This document shows, piece after piece, positions 60,694-64,000 of a DNA stretch of 64,000 bases (positions are counted from its first letter, which is position 1; each line of letters starts with the position of its first letter). The stretch lies in the NCBI GenBank assembly GCA_963791545.1, contig CAWBSR010000015.1:1044897-1108896 (forward strand), in the 5' to 3' direction. The stretch comes from JALYXV01 sp963791545. GTDB taxonomy: Bacteria; Actinomycetota; Acidimicrobiia; Acidimicrobiales; Palsa-688. A model generated the notes under the pieces. That model had not been told where the DNA came from. It made no database searches and worked only from the letters and a program-made list of their open reading frames with translations. A program made the translations under genes and the position numbers.

Positions 60694-60845
60694 GTTAGTG
60701 GAACCATTCCAGCCGGGCTACGACCCGGCCGACCGGCACGTTAGTGGAAGTCCAGGCCTAATCTGCTTCCAGGATGTGGGGGAACGAATCAGGACGCGAC
60801 AGATTGACCAGTTCTTCTAAACCTGCTTAGTGGGCTTCCATCTGT
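60694..60845. repeat. Repeated GTTAGTGGAA elements upstream of the recombinase
   Basis: GTTAGTGGAACCATTCCAG (60694), GTTAGTGGAAGTCCAG (60741) and CTTAGTGGGCTTCCA (60826) share a GTTAGTGG start and a facing TCCA. Each resembles a recombinase core with short inverted arms. They could be att or regulatory sites for the adjacent enzyme. Confidence 0.45.
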
Positions 60846-61215
60846 GCCTGCTCGGCCTGGTCGCGCCGGCCCGCCTCGGCGAGACGCAGCGACAGGTTGT
60901 TAAGCGACATCGCCAGGTCGGGCTCGTAGGCGGCCGGGGTAGCCGCCGCCAACCGGCGGTACACCTCCACCGCCTCTTCGATGGCGGCCAGGCCCTCGCC
61001 ACGCCGGCCCGCCTCGGCGAGACGCACCGACAGGTTGTTAAGCGACGACGCCAGGGCGGGCTCGTAGGCGGCCGGCGTGGCCGCCGCCAACCGGCGGTAC
61101 ACCTCCACCGCCGCTTCGCTGGCGGCCAGGCCCTCGCCGCGCCGTCCCGCCTCGGCGAGGTCGGCCGACAGGTTGTTAAGCGACATCGCCAGGGCGGGCT
61201 CGTAGGCGGCCGGGG
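60827..61215 (-). pseudogene. TPR repeat fragment (three 46-residue units)
   Basis: Three nearly identical 138-base tandem units encode AYEPALAMSLNNLSADLAEA, GRRGEGLAASEAAVEVYRRL, AAATPA and so on, ending QAEQAQMEAH and a stop at 60827. This is the Kinesin-light-chain/TPR_10-like repeat common at the end of large actinobacterial ATPases. The first unit joins abruptly to the third-protein remnant at about 61213 without a start codon, so this is the tail of a lost gene fused to transposon debris. Confidence 0.65.
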
Positions 61216-62160
61216 ATGAGCCAGAGCGTGCTGCCGGCTTCGGCGGCCGCCGTTTCAAGCTGGTGCCACAGTGGCGGTGCGAGGCGTTGGGCGTAGAACA
61301 CAACAACGTGGCGGATCTGCTCGGCGCGGACCCACAGCCACGCCAGCCTCCACGGCCGCGCACCCTGGCGTTCGCGTGCCAGAGCGTCGTAGCGCTTCCC
61401 GAGTGCGATGAGCACCTCGATCGCCAACTGGCGGAGGTTGGCCACGCCGGGCACGGGGCGAACCACGATGACGCCGGGCACGCCTGCGTGCTCCTCGACC
61501 TGGTCGGACAGGTGCGGGTCGTCGTCCTCGTCGTCGACGACGAACACCCGGGGTTCGGGCGGCACCGACTCCGCCGCCAAGGAGCGCGAACACGTTGCGG
61601 GCGACCTACTCGTCGAGTCTTGGCCGCCCAGGTCATCGCAAAGGTCGACAGCGGTAAGGGTGAATGACGCCCAGTTCCGGAAGTTCCCGTGCCCGCAGTA
61701 GTCGTCCACGAAGCGGATCAGGGCGGGGTCGACGCCCTCGTAGATCCGGTGGTAGCGGCCGATCACCGAGACGACCTCGTTTCCGGTCAGTTGGGGTGAA
61801 GACGACGCGGCGAAACACACGGGAGCGAAGCATCGGCTCTCGGGAGAGGACTTCCCAGCAGCCGTCGCCGCCGCCGAGCAGCATGCCGCTGCGGCGCTTG
61901 GGGTCCTCGCCGAGGTGGCGCAGGAATTCGATGCATTCCCGGTTCAGGTTCTGGGCCTCGTCGACCACGATCAGGCGTGGCGACGCGGCGAGCTCGGCCT
62001 TGAGGATCCGGGTGATCTTGAACCGGTCGGTGTGGCTGTGCGAGCCGCAGATTACGGCGAGCAGGTCGGCGGCGATGAGACGCATCTCGGCTGGGAGGGA
62101 AAGGACAACCACAGCGATGCCCATTCCCCCGCCAAGGCTTCGACGGCCCGTTCGACGGCA
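61211..62160 (-). pseudogene. Decayed TniB-type ATPase and third-protein remnant
   Basis: Order on the minus strand: LSLPAEMRLIAADLLAVICG, Walker B PRLIVVDEAQNLNRECIEFL, GMLLGGGDGCWEVLSREPML, then after a frame change GNEVVSVIGRYHRIYEGVDP and GHGNFRNWASFTLTAVDLCD. These match the ATPase at 8730-9476 block by block. The next part, LRQLAIEVLIALGKRYDALA, WLWVRAEQIRHVVVFYAQRL, AAAEAGSTLWLI, matches the first 130 residues of the third protein at 7465-8814. Walker A is missing and at least two frameshifts are present. The shared order shows that ATPase and third protein travel together. Confidence 0.75.
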
Positions 62161-62200
62161 CTCCCCCACGATCAAATCTGACCTGTAGAAGTTGTCTTCC
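62145..62200 (+). repeat. Segment shared with 12401-12460
   Basis: TTCGACGGCACTCCCCC, CAAATCTGACCTGTAGAAGT and CTTCCCGG, in the order and spacing of the copy at 12401-12460. It marks the same position relative to the ATPase-type genes only loosely, so it may be an element end. Confidence 0.6.
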
Positions 62201-62824
62201 CGGTTGATAGACGGTTGTTCGGGATGATTGTCGTCTCGGCTGCCCCTCGACAGGCGTAGCCAAGGTTTAACCGGTGTGAGGTGGGACCGAGAGCTCGACG
62301 ACCGGATTGCTCGCCGACACCCATGGGGACCCAGTTTTCGGGTCGCCGAGGCGACAACGAGGCACCTTCTCGGCTGCTTGACACCCCCGTCGTAGGGACG
62401 TTGAAGCGCCAAAGCGTCGTGACGTCTTCGTGTCCCGCATGGACACCTGTCGCGGCCGGTCGCCCAATGGGAAACCGACAATTCGTGCGATTCCCCGATT
62501 GAGTTCAACATGCTCCCGGAGGAGTCGCACAAGAGCCGAGCTGGGACTAGGAGAAATAGTCCATTGGATCAGCGAGATGCACCGTAGGCCTTGCCATTGT
62601 GGAACACAGCAGCCCATCGGAGTGCTCTCATCTGTTTTGGCCCCAACCTCAGGGGTCGGGCGCAATCCCTCCGGTCCAAGCCTGCGCTGGCGCTACACGT
62701 TTCCCTGCCGGGGTTCGCGCATGTTGCTTGACGGCCTGAGTTAACTGTGAAACCTTTTAAGCACGTGGCCCGGCAGTTTTCAACACCGGCGGCCACACTC
62801 TTGAGCCTGGGGAGGGTCTATTTT
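62201..62824. other. Gene-poor stretch before the surface-protein gene
   Basis: About 620 bases without a supported gene. The last 60 bases should hold the promoter and leader of the downstream gene. I see no recognised riboswitch. Confidence 0.35.
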
Positions 62825-64000
62825 ATGTCCCAACATGGTGACCGTATTGGTCGCGGTGGACGGGTATTCCCCATTGCAGGCTTGGTCATGGCCCTTGTCG
62901 TCCCAGCCGCGATCGCGGGGGCGGCCCCGGTGGCGTCGGCCGTCTCGTCGACGTCGTGTGGGCCTGCCGTCGCATCAGGGACCAGTTTCGTGGTGACGTG
63001 TAGCAACACAGGATCGGAGCAGACGTTCTCTGTTCCGCCCGGGGTAACGAGCCTGCACGTGGTGGCGGTGGGCGACGCCGGTCACACGAATGGCGGTTCG
63101 GGAACCGGTGGTGGACCGGGGGCGATAACCGCCGCTGACATTCCCGTGGTTTCCGGTCAAACCTTGTTCGTCGAAGTCGGAGCCGGTGGCGGGTTCGGGG
63201 GCGCCAATGGCGGAGTTTACGCGGGCAGCGGGGGCGGTGCGTCGGATGTCCGTACCTGTACCGTGATCATGGGTCTCGCGAACTCATGCAACCCCGCCAA
63301 TTTCGGAACGGGCGGCGACCCGAGGTTGGTCGTGGCTGGCGGCGGGGGTGGCGTCGGTATCGAAAGCAACGCGGGTGGCGCCGGAGGCACGCCGACTGGA
63401 GGCAACGGCACGAGCGCCACGAACCACGCTGGGGGCGGCGGTGGTGGCACGACGGCGGCCGGCGGCGCAGGCGGTGTGGCCGGCGCTCCCGATCCACAAT
63501 TTCCTGGCGAATTCGGATGCCCCGGCCAACCGGGCTCGGCTGGTGCCGGGGGGGGCGGATGCCGCGGTGGTGGCGGCGGTGGCGGCGGTTTCTTCGGCGG
63601 CGGCGGGGGGGGCGGCGGCAACGGCCACCTAATCGGTGGCGGCGCCCTAGGCGGCGGCGGGGGGGGCGGCTCCAGTTATGCAGCCTCCAGCGCCACGAAT
63701 GTCTCCTTCGGTTCCGATACCAGCGGCAGGTCGTCGGTCACCATCACCTACACGCCACGCCCTCATGTGACGTTGTCGAAGTCGGCGTCGCCGTCGTCGG
63801 GGTCGGCGCCGTTGGCGGTGACCTACAGCTACTCGTTGGTGAATGATGGCGCGGAGACGTTGTTCCACGTCTCGGTGGTGGATGACAAGTGCTCGCCGGT
63901 GGTGCTCCAAGGTGGCGACGTCAACCATGATCAGCTTTTGCAGCCCGGTGAGACGTGGACGTTCAGCTGCTCGGCGACATACGGCGCCGCCGGTAGCTAC
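62825..64000 (+). CDS. Secreted glycine-rich surface protein with DUF11-like repeat (partial)
   Basis: Open from the ATG at 62825 to the window end (392 codons, no stop). GGGGAGGG lies eight bases before the start. It has a signal peptide with hydrophobic core FPIAGLVMALVVPAAIAGAA and likely cleavage after VASA. Residues about 45-290 form a glycine-rich domain of the receptor-like type (TFSVPPGVTSLHVVAVGDAG, then long Gly runs such as GGGALGGGGGGGSSYAAS and SSVTITYTPR). From about residue 315 a DUF11/DUF7507-like Ig-fold repeat begins (VTLSKSASPSSGSAPLAVTY, LQPGETWTFSCSATYGAAG). Proteins of this build carry many such repeats and end in a sorting or membrane anchor, here beyond the window. It is probably a cell-surface adhesin or matrix protein. 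Confidence 0.85.
   Translation, partial: MSQHGDRIGRGGRVFPIAGLVMALVVPAAIAGAAPVASAVSSTSCGPAVASGTSFVVTCSNTGSEQTFSVPPGVTSLHVVAVGDAGHTNGGSGTGGGPGAITAADIPVVSGQTLFVEVGAGGGFGGANGGVYAGSGGGASDVRTCTVIMGLANSCNPANFGTGGDPRLVVAGGGGGVGIESNAGGAGGTPTGGNGTSATNHAGGGGGGTTAAGGAGGVAGAPDPQFPGEFGCPGQPGSAGAGGGGCRGGGGGGGGFFGGGGGGGGNGHLIGGGALGGGGGGGSSYAASSATNVSFGSDTSGRSSVTITYTPRPHVTLSKSASPSSGSAPLAVTYSYSLVNDGAETLFHVSVVDDKCSPVVLQGGDVNHDQLLQPGETWTFSCSATYGAAGSY

Noticed and set aside
62201..62824. Riboswitch upstream of the surface-protein gene
   Set aside because: I could not match any known conserved core, and the stretch shows no convincing set of helices.
1..64000. tRNA or rRNA genes as integration targets
   Set aside because: No cloverleaf or rRNA-like stretch was recognised near any recombinase gene.

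Overview
The window is about 64 kb of very GC-rich DNA with strongly actinobacterial features: GTG and TTG starts, AUGA/GUGA gene overlaps, purine-rich ribosome binding sites, many LuxR, TetR, PadR and HxlR regulators, and mycothiol-type and SEC-C families. It fits a soil-type, probably uncultured, actinomycete. I see no rRNA, tRNA, replication gene or CRISPR array and cannot name a species. Several genes carry single-base frameshifts, some in G/C runs. Both gene decay and sequence error are therefore possible in places.

Layout. 1-4.2 kb holds small hypotheticals, an AbrB/PIN-like toxin-antitoxin pair and a prolyl iminopeptidase. 4.2-13.65 kb is a mobile region. A coupled operon encodes a Mu/TniA-type DDE transposase, a TniB-type AAA+ ATPase, an unrecognised third protein and an XRE-type protein. 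Arrays of about 22-24 bp repeats follow the operon. HxlR and zinc-ribbon/coiled-coil genes lie upstream, and two inverted copies of one tyrosine recombinase gene flank the whole. One recombinase copy is broken and fused into a decayed Tn3-type transposase plus recombinase pair. 13.65-48.5 kb is an accessory metabolic region. It has six LuxR-type regulators (one frameshifted) and three LuxR remnants, next to methyltransferases, alpha/beta hydrolases, a nitrilase, an MBL-fold protein, cupins, an FAD oxidase and SnoaL-like proteins. Recombinase, ISL3 and IS110 fragments are scattered through it.

48.7-50.1 kb is a second decayed Tn3-family transposase. 50.1-54.25 kb carries a VOC protein, a frameshifted ABC transporter and its probable PadR regulator. 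54.3-58.0 kb contains an IS21-family element inserted into a SEC-C gene. 58.0-62.2 kb holds a frameshifted DUF4232-like lipoprotein, another tyrosine recombinase, and a decayed second copy of the TniB/third-protein genes joined to TPR repeats. The window ends inside a secreted glycine-rich surface protein.

How it works together. The accessory region looks like repeated modules of one LuxR regulator beside one to four small-molecule enzymes, shuffled and partly decayed by recombination. The most unusual unit is the 6.4-12.5 kb transposition module. Its third gene is shared with the decayed copy near 61 kb, so AAA+ plus third protein looks like a heritable pair.
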